From assembly GCA_963844325.1 (NCBI GenBank), contig CAWJNV010000001.1, positions 1,674,001 to 1,738,000 of the forward strand: 64,000 nt of DNA. The letters run 5' to 3'. The notes beneath the pieces are model-generated. The model had not been told where the DNA came from. It saw only the letters and a program-made list of their open reading frames with translations, and searched no databases. Each line of letters starts with the position of its first letter. Position 1 is the stretch's first letter. The position numbers were made by a program, and so were the translations under genes. Positions 18,492-26,878 of the stretch are shown here, piece after piece. This DNA comes from CADCTQ01 sp963844325. GTDB taxonomy: Bacteria > Bacteroidota > Bacteroidia > Cytophagales > 172606-1.

Positions 18492-19265
18492 ATGCTCCGT
18501 ATTCCTAAGTTCCGGCTCAAGCGAAGCATTAAGGCAGCCCTTACGGCGGCCGGGTTGTTCGTGGCGATTGGCTTCGTGGAGAAAAAACAGGCCGCCAAAA
18601 CCTGTACGGGCGTCAACATCCGCATTGAGGATGCCTACGATACGTATTTCATCAACGAGAACGACGTGCTGGCGCTGATGACCAGCAACAGTACCGAAAA
18701 ACTAATCGGCGCCCCTTATAAAAATATTGACATTAGAAAGCTTGAATTAAGAATTAAAAGCAATAAATTTATCCGGGAGTGTCAGGTTTACAGCGATTTG
18801 ACGGGGGCCCTAAACGTAGAGATTGAACAAGCACGGCCCCTGGCCCGCCTGATCCATCCCACTGCCCCGGACCGGTACATCAGCGAAGAGGGCGCCATCC
18901 TGCCCATGTCCGAACGGTTTACTGCCCGCGTAGTCCTGCTGGAAGGCAAATGGATTGACAAGCTTGTCGGGCAGCCCGATTGGCAAACATCCGACGAAGG
19001 AAAGAATTTTTTTGCGCTGTTGCATTTCATCGACAGCAACAAATTCTGGAAAGCCCAGGTTGCCCAATTGTCCGTGAGCCCCTCAGGCAACATTAAGCTA
19101 TTTCCGCAGGTGGGCAGCCAGGTCATCGAATTCGGCGATGCGGCGGATTTCGAACGGAAGTTTGAAAAGCTCAAGCTGTTTTACAAACAGATTTTACCCG
19201 TAAAGGGGTGGAACCGGTATAGCCGGGTGAACGTAGCGTACAAGAATCAAATCATTTGCGAATAA
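18492..19265 (+). CDS. ftsQ: Cell division protein FtsQ
   Basis: A 257-residue bitopic membrane protein: short basic cytoplasmic tail (residues 1-14), one membrane helix ~15-28 (AALTAAGLFVAIGF), then a periplasmic POTRA-like and beta domain. The sequence is divergent from proteobacterial FtsQ, as usual in Bacteroidota, but keeps the pattern of a POTRA segment (VNIRIEDAYDTYFINENDVLAL) and IEFGDAADFERKFEKLKLFYKQ near the C-terminus. It bridges FtsL/FtsB and the cytoplasmic ring. The assignment is strongly supported by position between murC and ftsA. Its 3' end lies 8 bases before the ftsA ATG. It contains a lower-GC stretch around 18700-18770. Confidence 0.88.
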   Translation: MLRIPKFRLKRSIKAALTAAGLFVAIGFVEKKQAAKTCTGVNIRIEDAYDTYFINENDVLALMTSNSTEKLIGAPYKNIDIRKLELRIKSNKFIRECQVYSDLTGALNVEIEQARPLARLIHPTAPDRYISEEGAILPMSERFTARVVLLEGKWIDKLVGQPDWQTSDEGKNFFALLHFIDSNKFWKAQVAQLSVSPSGNIKLFPQVGSQVIEFGDAADFERKFEKLKLFYKQILPVKGWNRYSRVNVAYKNQIICE

Positions 19266-19273
19266 TCTCACAT

Positions 19274-20644
19274 ATGGAAGAAAAAATAGTAGTCGGACTC
19301 GATATTGGAAGCTCTAAAGTGTGCGCGGTAGTAGGGAAGATGAATGAATACGGCAGGCTGGAAGTACTCGGCCTCGGGCAAGCTCCCTGCAGCGGCGTGG
19401 TGCGGGGCGTGGTCACCAATATCGACCGTACGGTAGACGCTATTGTGAAAGCAATCAACGAAGCCGAAACCCAGGCGAATGTCAATATACTTGAGGTAAA
19501 CGTAAGCATCTCGGGCCAGCAGATCCGCAGCATCCGCGAACGGACGGGCTTTACCCGCCTGTCGGCCGACAAGGAAATCACCGTCGAAGACGTCATGCGC
19601 CTCAACGAGGACATGCGGCGCATCCAGCCCCCGGTGGGCAACCAGATTCTGCACGTGGTGCCGCAGGACTACAGTGTAGACTACGCCAGCGGCATCTACG
19701 ACCCGGTGGGCATGCTCGGCGTGAAGCTGGAAGGCGAATTCCACGTAATCACGGCGCCCTTTGCGGCCATTGCCAACATCCAGAAATGCATCGAGAAGGC
19801 CGACCGGCTGCTGGGCAAACGCGGCCAGCTCAAGATCGGTGAACGCGTACTCGAACCGATTGCGGCGGGCATGGCCGTGCTCATGGACGAAGAGAAGGAG
19901 GCCGGCGTGGCCATGGTGGACATTGGCGGCGACACCACCGACATTGCCATTTTCCACAAGAACATCATCCGGCACACCTCGGTGATTCCGTTCGGCGGCA
20001 ACATCGTGACGCGCGACATTGAGGAGGGCTGCACAATCCAGGCCAAGTACGCCGAACTGCTCAAGATCCGCTTCGGCCTGGCCCTTTCGGAGCCGGCCAG
20101 CTGGAACGAGGTGGTGTCCATTCCGGTGCTGCCGGGCCGTCCGCCCAAGGAGATTTCCATCAAGAACCTGGCCTACATCATTGAGGCCCGGATGGAAGAA
20201 ATCGTGGAGATGATCTACGCTGAACTGTCGCGGGCCGGCTACGACCGGCTCACCGGGGGCATCGTACTCACGGGCGGCGGCTCGCAGTTACAGTACCTGC
20301 GCGAGTTGTTCGAACTCACCACGGGCCTGCACACCCGCATCGGCAACCCCAACCAGCACATGGGCCGTTCGCAGAACGAAGCCGTGAAGGCGCCCATGTA
20401 CGCGGCGGCCGTGGGCCTGGTGATGGCCGGCTTCCGCGCCATCGACGAACGGGAGAACGACTACCTGAAGGCAAAGCCCGCGATGGCCGCCGGCCCGCCC
20501 CAACCGCAGCAACAGCAGCAGCCCCGCAAGGAGCGGGAACAGGATGGCAACGGCAAGCAGGGCGGGGGCCGGTTCTTCAACTCCATCCTCGACCGTACCC
20601 GGCGCTTCCTGTCCGACGACATGGACGACCGCATGGAGTACTAA
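19274..20644 (+). CDS. ftsA: Cell division protein FtsA
   Basis: An actin-like ATPase that tethers FtsZ to the membrane. ATG at 19274 (MEEKIVVGLDIGSSK) is used; the upstream in-frame start would overlap ftsQ. Motifs: phosphate-1 VGLDIGSSKVCAVVGK, the SHS2/1C region with NVNILEVNVSISGQQI, phosphate-2 AMVDIGGDTTDIAIF, and the adenosine motif GGIVLTGGGSQLQYL. After the ATPase core comes a disordered Pro/Gln-rich linker (PQPQQQQQPRKEREQDGNG) and then a basic amphipathic tail, FFNSILDRTRRFLSDDMDD, expected to act as the membrane-targeting helix. It is co-transcribed with ftsQ and ftsZ (36-base gap to ftsZ). Confidence 0.95.
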   Translation: MEEKIVVGLDIGSSKVCAVVGKMNEYGRLEVLGLGQAPCSGVVRGVVTNIDRTVDAIVKAINEAETQANVNILEVNVSISGQQIRSIRERTGFTRLSADKEITVEDVMRLNEDMRRIQPPVGNQILHVVPQDYSVDYASGIYDPVGMLGVKLEGEFHVITAPFAAIANIQKCIEKADRLLGKRGQLKIGERVLEPIAAGMAVLMDEEKEAGVAMVDIGGDTTDIAIFHKNIIRHTSVIPFGGNIVTRDIEEGCTIQAKYAELLKIRFGLALSEPASWNEVVSIPVLPGRPPKEISIKNLAYIIEARMEEIVEMIYAELSRAGYDRLTGGIVLTGGGSQLQYLRELFELTTGLHTRIGNPNQHMGRSQNEAVKAPMYAAAVGLVMAGFRAIDERENDYLKAKPAMAAGPPQPQQQQQPRKEREQDGNGKQGGGRFFNSILDRTRRFLSDDMDDRMEY

Positions 20645-20680
20645 ACCATTGACCCTTACCTCAACCAGACTTCGCATTTT

Positions 20681-22135
20681 ATGGCTGATTCTCTTTTTAA
20701 GTTTGAACTGCCCGACCGGCACCGATCCATCATCAAAATCATTGGCGTGGGGGGCGGCGGCAGCAATGCCGTTAATCACATGTTCAACCAAGGCATCCGC
20801 GAAGTAGATTTCGCCGTGTGCAACACCGACCGCCAGGCACTGGATGCCAGTCCCGTACCCAACAAAGTACGCCTGGGCGTTACGCTTACCGAAGGACTCG
20901 GGGCGGGAGCCAACCCCGAACGGGGCCGCGACGCCGCCATTGAAAGTGAACAGGACATCCGCGAATTGTTTTCGCCCAACGTCAAGATGGTGTTCATCAC
21001 GGCCGGTATGGGCGGTGGTACGGGTACGGGGGCTGCGCCGGTGATTGCCCGGCTGGCCCAGGAACGGGGCATGCTCACCGTGGCCATCGTGACGGCGCCG
21101 TTCAGCTTCGAGGGAAGGTTGAAAAAGGAAAATGCTTTCCGCGGCATCGAAGAACTGCGGCAGTACTGCGACACGGTGCTGCTCATTCTCAACGATAAAT
21201 TGCAGGACATTTACGGGGATTTGCCCAAGCGCAAGGCGTTTGCCGAGGCCGACAACATCCTCACCAACGCGGCCAAGTCCATCGCCGAAATCATCACTGT
21301 TCCCGGTTACGTGAACGTTGACTTTGAAGATGTTAAGAAAGTAATGAAGAACGCCGGGCAAGCCGTGATGGGCTCCGCTACGGCGCAGGGCGAAAACCGG
21401 GCCCGCAAGGCCATCGAGGAAGCCCTCAACTCGCCGCTGCTCAACAACCGCGACATCCGCGGGGCCAAGCGCATCCTGCTTACGATGTTCTACAGCTCCG
21501 AGGCCGAAATGACGATGGGTGAACAGTCCATCATCACCAACTACATCAACGAACGGACCGGCGACGAAGTGGACGAACTCATTCCGGGTGACGTGATCGA
21601 CGAAAACCTCGGACCCTTCCTGCGGGTAACGATCATTGCCACCGGCTTCATCGACAACCCCGAGGACGGCACCACCCGGCAGCGCCGCGTGACCGACCTC
21701 GAAAGCGGCAAACCGGTCAAGCAACTGGTCCAGCCCGAGCCCCTTGTGGTGCCCGCCAACCGGTACGAGGAACGGGGCAACTACCCGCCCGTGCCCAACG
21801 AGGCCAACAAGGTAGTATTCAACCTGGAGGGCAATGAACCCAAGAACCGCGACGGGGGCCGCAGCCACCACGGCCAGGACGACCCCGCCCAGGAGGAGGA
21901 CGCCTTCCGCCGCCAGCGCGACCTCGACAAGCGCCGCCAGCAGCTCAAGAACATGAGCAGCAACCTTTCGCAGGACGAGTTCCAGCAGAAGATGAACGTG
22001 CCGGCCTACCGGCGCAAGGGCGTACGGCTGGGCGACGTGCCGCATTCTTCCGAACGCAACGTATCGCGCTACACCCTCGACGACGACGACCAGTTGCTGG
22101 GAAACAACCGCTTCCTGCACGATAATGTGGATTAG
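20681..22135 (+). CDS. ftsZ: Cell division GTPase FtsZ
   Basis: A tubulin homologue that forms the Z-ring. GTP-binding motifs include IGVGGGGSNAVNHM near the N-terminus and the tubulin signature GGGTGTG at residues 111-117. The T7 catalytic loop region is around NVDFEDVKKVM. The globular part ends near residue 330. It is followed by an unusually long charged linker (~residues 340-430, including HHGQDDPAQEEDAFRRQRD) and the conserved Bacteroidota C-terminal block VPAYRRKGVRLGDVPHSSER ending LLGNNRFLHDNVD. That C-terminal tail is where FtsA and other partners bind. It is the last gene of the murC-ftsQAZ run and has a terminator. Confidence 0.98.
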   Translation: MADSLFKFELPDRHRSIIKIIGVGGGGSNAVNHMFNQGIREVDFAVCNTDRQALDASPVPNKVRLGVTLTEGLGAGANPERGRDAAIESEQDIRELFSPNVKMVFITAGMGGGTGTGAAPVIARLAQERGMLTVAIVTAPFSFEGRLKKENAFRGIEELRQYCDTVLLILNDKLQDIYGDLPKRKAFAEADNILTNAAKSIAEIITVPGYVNVDFEDVKKVMKNAGQAVMGSATAQGENRARKAIEEALNSPLLNNRDIRGAKRILLTMFYSSEAEMTMGEQSIITNYINERTGDEVDELIPGDVIDENLGPFLRVTIIATGFIDNPEDGTTRQRRVTDLESGKPVKQLVQPEPLVVPANRYEERGNYPPVPNEANKVVFNLEGNEPKNRDGGRSHHGQDDPAQEEDAFRRQRDLDKRRQQLKNMSSNLSQDEFQQKMNVPAYRRKGVRLGDVPHSSERNVSRYTLDDDDQLLGNNRFLHDNVD

Positions 22136-22174
22136 AGGTGTTAGGGACTGAGTATCAGGTATTGAGAAAAGAGG

Positions 22175-22203
22175 GAGGCCGCAAATTTGTGATTTGCGGC
22201 CTC
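22175..22203. terminator. Bidirectional terminator after ftsZ
   Basis: GAGGCCGCAAAT (22175-22186) pairs perfectly with 22192-22203. It lies between ftsZ and the convergent barrel gene. It is embedded in word-type repeat DNA (GACTGAGTATCAGGTATTG before, TCTCGTCTCCTGTCTAACG after). Confidence 0.8.
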
Positions 22204-22241
22204 TTTGTCTCTCGTCTCCTGTCTAACGTCTCCCATCTGAA

Positions 22242-22883
22242 TCACAGCAGTTTGATGCCCAGCGTAAACTGGAACAAGCCGGTGGCGGGTTTGCCGAGGT
22301 TGGCCCGTTCGAGGTTGGCGGCGGCAGTCAGGCCGCGTTCGTAGCGGGCATCGAAGGTAAGTGCCCCGATGTCGATGCCGGCGCCGGCCTGGAAGCCCCA
22401 AATTGTTTTTTCGTAGTAATCCCGCGCGGACTCGTTTTCCCGGATTACATCCTCCAGGCCCCGGCCGGCAATGTTGAAGGAGGCCATCGGCCCGGCGAAC
22501 ACGCGGAAGTTGGAACGGTTGCCGATGAGTTTGGTGCCAAAGAGCACCGGCACGTCCAGGCTGGTGAAGGATACCCGGTAGTTGCCCGTTTGCACGGTAC
22601 CGCCCGTATTCTGGTTGACTTGCAAATCCGTCTTTTTGGACGTGAGCAGTACTTCGGGCTGGATGTAGAACCGGCCCGGGCTGAACCGGAGAAAGCCGCC
22701 GAAGTGGTAGCCGAGTTTATAATCGGAACTGATGCGGCGGTCGTCTTTGATGAGGGTCGTGTAGTTGATGCCGGCCTTGGGGCCCAGGGTGAAAACTTCC
22801 CGGTTGCCTTTCTGGTTGCCTCTCTGGGCCCACGCCGTACCGGCCAGCAGGAGCATCATCAGCGCGAAGAGTGTCTTTTTCAT
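22242..22883 (-). CDS. PorT-like outer-membrane beta-barrel protein
   Basis: A 213-residue protein with a signal peptide ending at AWAQ. Amphipathic alternating strands follow, typical of the OMP_b-brl_2/PorT family: FTLGPKAGINYTTL, YKLGYHFGGFLRF, FYIQPEVLLTSKK, SLDVPVLFGTKL, FRVFAGPMASFNI, WGFQAGAGIDIGALTFDARYE, and a C-terminal GLFQFTLGIKLL strand. The eight-stranded pattern and the short Bacteroidota-type length fit an outer-membrane barrel. The specific role is unknown; the family name derives from PorT of Porphyromonas but most members are uncharacterised. Single gene, convergent with ftsZ. Confidence 0.85.
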   Translation of the reverse strand: MKKTLFALMMLLLAGTAWAQRGNQKGNREVFTLGPKAGINYTTLIKDDRRISSDYKLGYHFGGFLRFSPGRFYIQPEVLLTSKKTDLQVNQNTGGTVQTGNYRVSFTSLDVPVLFGTKLIGNRSNFRVFAGPMASFNIAGRGLEDVIRENESARDYYEKTIWGFQAGAGIDIGALTFDARYERGLTAAANLERANLGKPATGLFQFTLGIKLL

Positions 22884-23377
22884 GGTTGTAGAGGGTCAGT
22901 CGTGAGAAGTGAAAAGTGAGTGTTACTTTCCGAGCATTGGCAAAATCCCTGCCGAAAATTGCCGGGACCGGCCAGAACCAAAAAATGTTCGAGAAGCGGT
23001 TTTAAAACCTATTTAAAATGGTTTAGCAAGTGCGGAAGCATCACCGGGTAAACCATCGACTGGCTGTTTCTCCTGGTCTTTTCGTAGTTTCTGTTCAAAC
23101 GCCTTTTTTTACCTCATCCGGTTTAAAAATAGCTTCCGACACGCACTGTTACCGGAGCAGAATAAGGGTTCCAAAGCAGCGTGTTTTAGGACGCCTACAT
23201 GCCGTTTATTGGCATTTCAGTTCATAACCCACGCGTTGCGGGTGAATATTTAATTCTGCCATTTTGGAAATGTCCGGCGGTGGCTGTTAGCTTTGATCCT
23301 TTCCAATCCTTTCCAGCTACCTTGTACGCCGGGCGGCCCCTGGTGGCGAGGCAGTTTTGTTTTTTGCGCTGATTCGT
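22884..23377. other. Divergent intergenic region
   Basis: These 494 bases separate the barrel gene (minus) and the DUF5916 gene (plus). They hold a half word-repeat (GTGAGAAGTGAAAAGTGAG, about 22903-22921), AT-rich DNA around 22975-23030, and the -7 box at 23288. No credible ORF is seen. Confidence 0.55.
23288..23295 (+). promoter_or_regulatory. -7 box TAnnTTTG upstream of the DUF5916 gene
   Basis: TAGCTTTG lies 83 bases before the ATG at 23378. Confidence 0.4.
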
Positions 23378-25585
23378 ATGCGGGTAATACTCTTTTTTCT
23401 GATTCTCCTCGGTGGAACCCTGGCCGGGCAAAGCGGTCAGGCCCAGCCCCGCAGCCCCCGCCCGGCGCCGGAACTGACCGTGCAGCAAACCGACTCCGCC
23501 GTGCGCATCGACGGCGCCCTGACCGAAACCGTATGGCAACGCGCCCGGGTGGCAAATCACTTCACGCTCAACTACCCCAACGACACGGCCCAGGCCCGCA
23601 ACCAGACCGAAATCCGGATCACCTACGACGAACAGTTCCTCTATATTGGCGCGGTGTGCTACGACGACATGGCCAGGCCCTTCGTGGCCAGTTCCCTGCG
23701 GCGTGACTTCGCGTGGGACTTCAACGACAACCTGTCCATTTACCTCAACCCGTCCAGCGACCGGGTCAACGGCTTTGCGTTTTACCTCACGCCGCTGGGC
23801 GTGGAACGCGAGGCGATGATCTACAACGGCGAAGAAATCGCCCCCGAGTGGGACAACAAATGGTACTCGGCCGTGAAGGTGTACGGGGACCGCTGGGTGA
23901 GCGAAATGGCAATTCCGTTCAAGTCCATTCGCTACCGCGGCCAGGATGGCGCCTGGAAGATGAACTTTGCCCGCCACGACTTGAAGAACAACCAACGGTC
24001 GTCGTGGGTACCCGTGCCCATTGCCTACAACATTGCTTCGCTGGCCTTCACCGGCGACGTTCGCTTCGAAAAACCATTGCCGCACCCCGGCGTGAACGTG
24101 GCCCTGATTCCATACCTGACGGGCCGCACGGGGCGCAACTTTGCGGAAGGCACGGCGGCCGAATGGAAGGCCAACGCCGGGTTCGACGCCAAGGTGGCCG
24201 TAACGCCTTCCCTCAACCTCGACCTGACGGTAAACCCCGATTTTTCGCAGGTGGAGGTAGACCAGCAGATCACCAACCTGGAACGGTTCGAACTGTTTTT
24301 TCCCGAACGGCGGCAGTTCTTCCTCGAAAACAGCGATTTGTTCAACAGCTACGGCTTCGAAACCGTGCGGCCCTTCTTCTCGCGGCGCATCGGCATCGGC
24401 CGCGACACCATTACCAAGCAGATCGTGCAGAACCCGATCCTGTACGGGGCCCGCCTGAGCGGCAAAATCAACAAGGACTGGCGGATCGGCCTGCTCAACA
24501 TGCAAACGGCCCGCGACAACAATGCCGGCATTGCCGGGCAGAACTACACCGTGGCGGCGCTGCAACGGCAGGTGTTCGGGCGTTCAACCCTGGGGGCCCT
24601 TCTCATCAACCGGCAGCAGTTCGGGGGCGAGGCGGCCCGGGGGTACACCCGCCTGGCCGGGCTCGACTACAACCTTCAGACGGCCGACAACCGCTGGCAG
24701 GGCAAGTTTTTCTACCACCACGCCGCGCAGCCCGGCCGGATCGGGGGCAACAATACCTTTGGGTCCAACCTGCGCTACCAGGTCCGCAAGCTGGAGGCGG
24801 AATGGCTCCAGGAGTACGTGGGGGCCAATTACCAGATCAACGACATTGGCTACGTACCCGAAACCACCCGCAACGGCTACTGGCGGTTCAGGCCCGCGGC
24901 CTTTTACCGGTTCTACCCCAAAAATTCGAAACGGCTGGTGTCGCACGGGTTTGGCTTTGAACTCAACACGGTGGCGAACCTCGACGGCCGGTTTACGGAC
25001 CGGGAACTGGACGTTTTCTACAACTTCACCTTCCTCAACACGAGCAGCCTGATGGTGGGGGTGTACAATTACTACAATTACCTCCTGTTTCCCTTCGACC
25101 CTACCAACGCCGGCGGCCTGGAATTGCCGGAAGGAACGGGGTATCACGTGCAGGGCACGTGGTGGGAGTTTCAATCGGATACCCGCAAGCGGCTCAACGG
25201 TTTAGTGAGCGGCTGGACGGGCGGCTACTACAACGGCCGCATGTTTACGGCCAATCCGCAGCTCAACTACCGTTTCCAGCCGTACGGCAGCATCGGCATT
25301 ACGGCCGAGTACAGCCGCATTACCTTGCCTGAGCCCTTCCGGAGTACCGAGTTCTGGCTGGTGGGGCCGCGCCTCGACATCTCCTTCAGCCGCAAGCTGT
25401 TTTTGACCACGTTTTTGCAGTACAACGAACAGGCCGACAACGTAAACCTGAACGGCCGGTTCCAGTGGCGTTTCCGGCCCGTGTCCGATCTGTTCATTGT
25501 GTACTCCGAAAACTACTTCCCCGGCAACCTGAACGTGAAGAACCGGGCCCTGGTGCTGAAGTTATCCTACTGGCTGAGCCTGTAA
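23378..25585 (+). CDS. DUF5916 outer-membrane protein with CBM9-like N-terminal domain
   Basis: A 735-residue exported protein (signal peptide MRVILFFLILLGGTLAGQSG; ATG at 23378 preferred over the longer frame from 23357). Residues ~30-215 resemble the carbohydrate-binding family-9-like sandwich: RIDGALTETVWQRA, EIRITYDEQFLYIGAVCYD, DNLSIYLNPSSDR, VSEMAIPFKSIRY. Residues ~235-735 are the DUF5916 barrel, with NPDFSQVEVDQQ, ERFELFFPERRQFFLEN and multiple aromatic-ended strands to a final LVLKLSYWLSL. Members are common in Bacteroidota and are usually annotated as surface carbohydrate-binding or hydrolase-like proteins; the substrate is unknown. The stop codon abuts a palindromic repeat. Confidence 0.87.
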   Translation: MRVILFFLILLGGTLAGQSGQAQPRSPRPAPELTVQQTDSAVRIDGALTETVWQRARVANHFTLNYPNDTAQARNQTEIRITYDEQFLYIGAVCYDDMARPFVASSLRRDFAWDFNDNLSIYLNPSSDRVNGFAFYLTPLGVEREAMIYNGEEIAPEWDNKWYSAVKVYGDRWVSEMAIPFKSIRYRGQDGAWKMNFARHDLKNNQRSSWVPVPIAYNIASLAFTGDVRFEKPLPHPGVNVALIPYLTGRTGRNFAEGTAAEWKANAGFDAKVAVTPSLNLDLTVNPDFSQVEVDQQITNLERFELFFPERRQFFLENSDLFNSYGFETVRPFFSRRIGIGRDTITKQIVQNPILYGARLSGKINKDWRIGLLNMQTARDNNAGIAGQNYTVAALQRQVFGRSTLGALLINRQQFGGEAARGYTRLAGLDYNLQTADNRWQGKFFYHHAAQPGRIGGNNTFGSNLRYQVRKLEAEWLQEYVGANYQINDIGYVPETTRNGYWRFRPAAFYRFYPKNSKRLVSHGFGFELNTVANLDGRFTDRELDVFYNFTFLNTSSLMVGVYNYYNYLLFPFDPTNAGGLELPEGTGYHVQGTWWEFQSDTRKRLNGLVSGWTGGYYNGRMFTANPQLNYRFQPYGSIGITAEYSRITLPEPFRSTEFWLVGPRLDISFSRKLFLTTFLQYNEQADNVNLNGRFQWRFRPVSDLFIVYSENYFPGNLNVKNRALVLKLSYWLSL

Positions 25586-25701
25586 GACGGGAGATGTGAT
25601 ATGTTAGACACGAGACCGGGCGGACCGAAAGACTTTAGAACCAGGGTTCAGTACAACCGGCAGGCACCAGTCTAGTGTCTCATGTCTCCTATCTCCCGTC
25701 T
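25585..25701. repeat. AGACGGGAGAT-type palindrome (family D)
   Basis: The left arm (25585-25616, starting AGACGGGAGAT) is imperfectly complementary to the right arm (25670-25701, ending ATCTCCCGTCT), with a ~53-base core. The right arm covers the last codons and TAG stop of the patatin-like gene (25689-25691). A related pair of arms is at 59562-59593 and 59853-59886. Confidence 0.8.
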
Positions 25702-26735
25702 CCTTCAGCCAGCAGCATGGCTACGAATGCCTCCAGTTGTACATCGGCCTCTTCGGCCACGAACTGGCCCAGCTCCTTCAACGCCTGGATATTTTCGGGG
25801 GAAGCGTCGTCGAACTCCGGCTTTACCGTGGCGGGCAATTTGGGGTTCAGGCGCAGGTACTGCTCCCGCGTACCCGTTGCGTTGAACAGCGTCGCCAGTT
25901 GGTGATCCGTGATTTCGGAGGCGCCCGAGATGGTCATGTCGTACAGCGGCCGGGGCCAGCTGGCCAGGCCCCAGTCTTTGGCGTCGGAAAATTCGTAGGG
26001 ATGGGTTGGCAGGCCGGTGCCCAGCGAAAGAATGCAATAGTGGCGGGGGCTCTGGTAAGAGCCGGGGGCGGCGGCCGTGTTGAGTTTGCAAGCCTCCACG
26101 TACGCGGAGAGGGCCGGATTGTTGGCAAATACGCCCCCGTCCACGAAGGCGTAGCTCACGCCCGAAAGCGACTGCATCTGCTTGCACTCAAAGTACGACG
26201 GGGCGGCCGAGGTAGCCCGGAGAATATCCCGCAGCAGGAAGTCGCCGGAAGGCTTGTCGGAGTTGTGGCGGGTGAAGAAGTGCGCCTGGCGGCGCGTAAT
26301 CTCGTAGGCCGGGATCAGGCACGGCTTGAGCACGTGGCTCAGTTGAATGTCGCCGAAATATTCCTGCAAGAGACCTTCCAGGTCGCGGGCGTCGTACTTC
26401 TCGTCGAGCAGGCCGCCGAAGGTCAGGATCTTGTGGTCGAACGATTCGTTGAAGATGCGGCCGCCGAACTTGGTGAGCAGGTCTACCACCTGCTGGGCCG
26501 TAAACCGCGGCGAAGGGTTGCCGCGCTTCACCGGGCTGAGGTAGGCACCCGCCAGGATGCCGCCGGAACCCGTACCGGCAATGAGGTCGAAGTAGTCAAC
26601 CAGCCGGCTCTCGGGCCGTCCGCTCCGTTCGCGGAGTTTTTCTTCGAGCACGGTCAAGATCTGGCCCGGGATGATGGCCCGGATGCCGCCGCCGTCAATG
26701 GACAGGATGCGCCTGATTTTCGTCGCTGGGTTCAT
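25689..26735 (-). CDS. Patatin-like phospholipase family protein (atypical nucleophile motif)
   Basis: A 348-residue patatin-fold protein. The oxyanion loop SIDGGGIRAIIPGQ is at residues 12-25. The nucleophile elbow, canonically GTSTGG, reads GTGSGG at residues 54-59, so the catalytic Ser position (56) is Gly and a Ser stands one place later. The second catalytic motif, the Asp of FVDGGVFANNP, is intact. Patatins hydrolyse acyl lipids in the cytoplasm or at the membrane; whether Ser57 can serve is unknown. The C-terminal residues GDGR and the TAG stop are encoded by a palindromic intergenic repeat, so the original 3' end may have been different. There is no nearby nucleotidyltransferase, so a CBASS-type role is not supported. 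Confidence 0.88.
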   Translation of the reverse strand: MNPATKIRRILSIDGGGIRAIIPGQILTVLEEKLRERSGRPESRLVDYFDLIAGTGSGGILAGAYLSPVKRGNPSPRFTAQQVVDLLTKFGGRIFNESFDHKILTFGGLLDEKYDARDLEGLLQEYFGDIQLSHVLKPCLIPAYEITRRQAHFFTRHNSDKPSGDFLLRDILRATSAAPSYFECKQMQSLSGVSYAFVDGGVFANNPALSAYVEACKLNTAAAPGSYQSPRHYCILSLGTGLPTHPYEFSDAKDWGLASWPRPLYDMTISGASEITDHQLATLFNATGTREQYLRLNPKLPATVKPEFDDASPENIQALKELGQFVAEEADVQLEAFVAMLLAEGDGR

Positions 26736-26878
26736 AGGAAGCTTCGCAAGGTTGAATGCCGGATTTTACGTATCAAATCCTTAAAGGCACCTCCAAGATG
26801 CAATTAATTTTAGTGAAAAACGGGTGCCTGCGTACTTATACGGTACAAAAATAAACGGGGTCGGGGTTTGGGCGCCCC

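Noticed and set aside
23030..23227. 65-codon open frame in the barrel/DUF5916 gap
   Set aside because: No plausible protein features and AT-rich promoter-like DNA; treated as non-coding.
25689..26735. CBASS-type effector role for the patatin-like protein
   Set aside because: No cyclase (CD-NTase), Cap2/Cap3 or other defence gene is adjacent; neighbours are metabolic and envelope genes.
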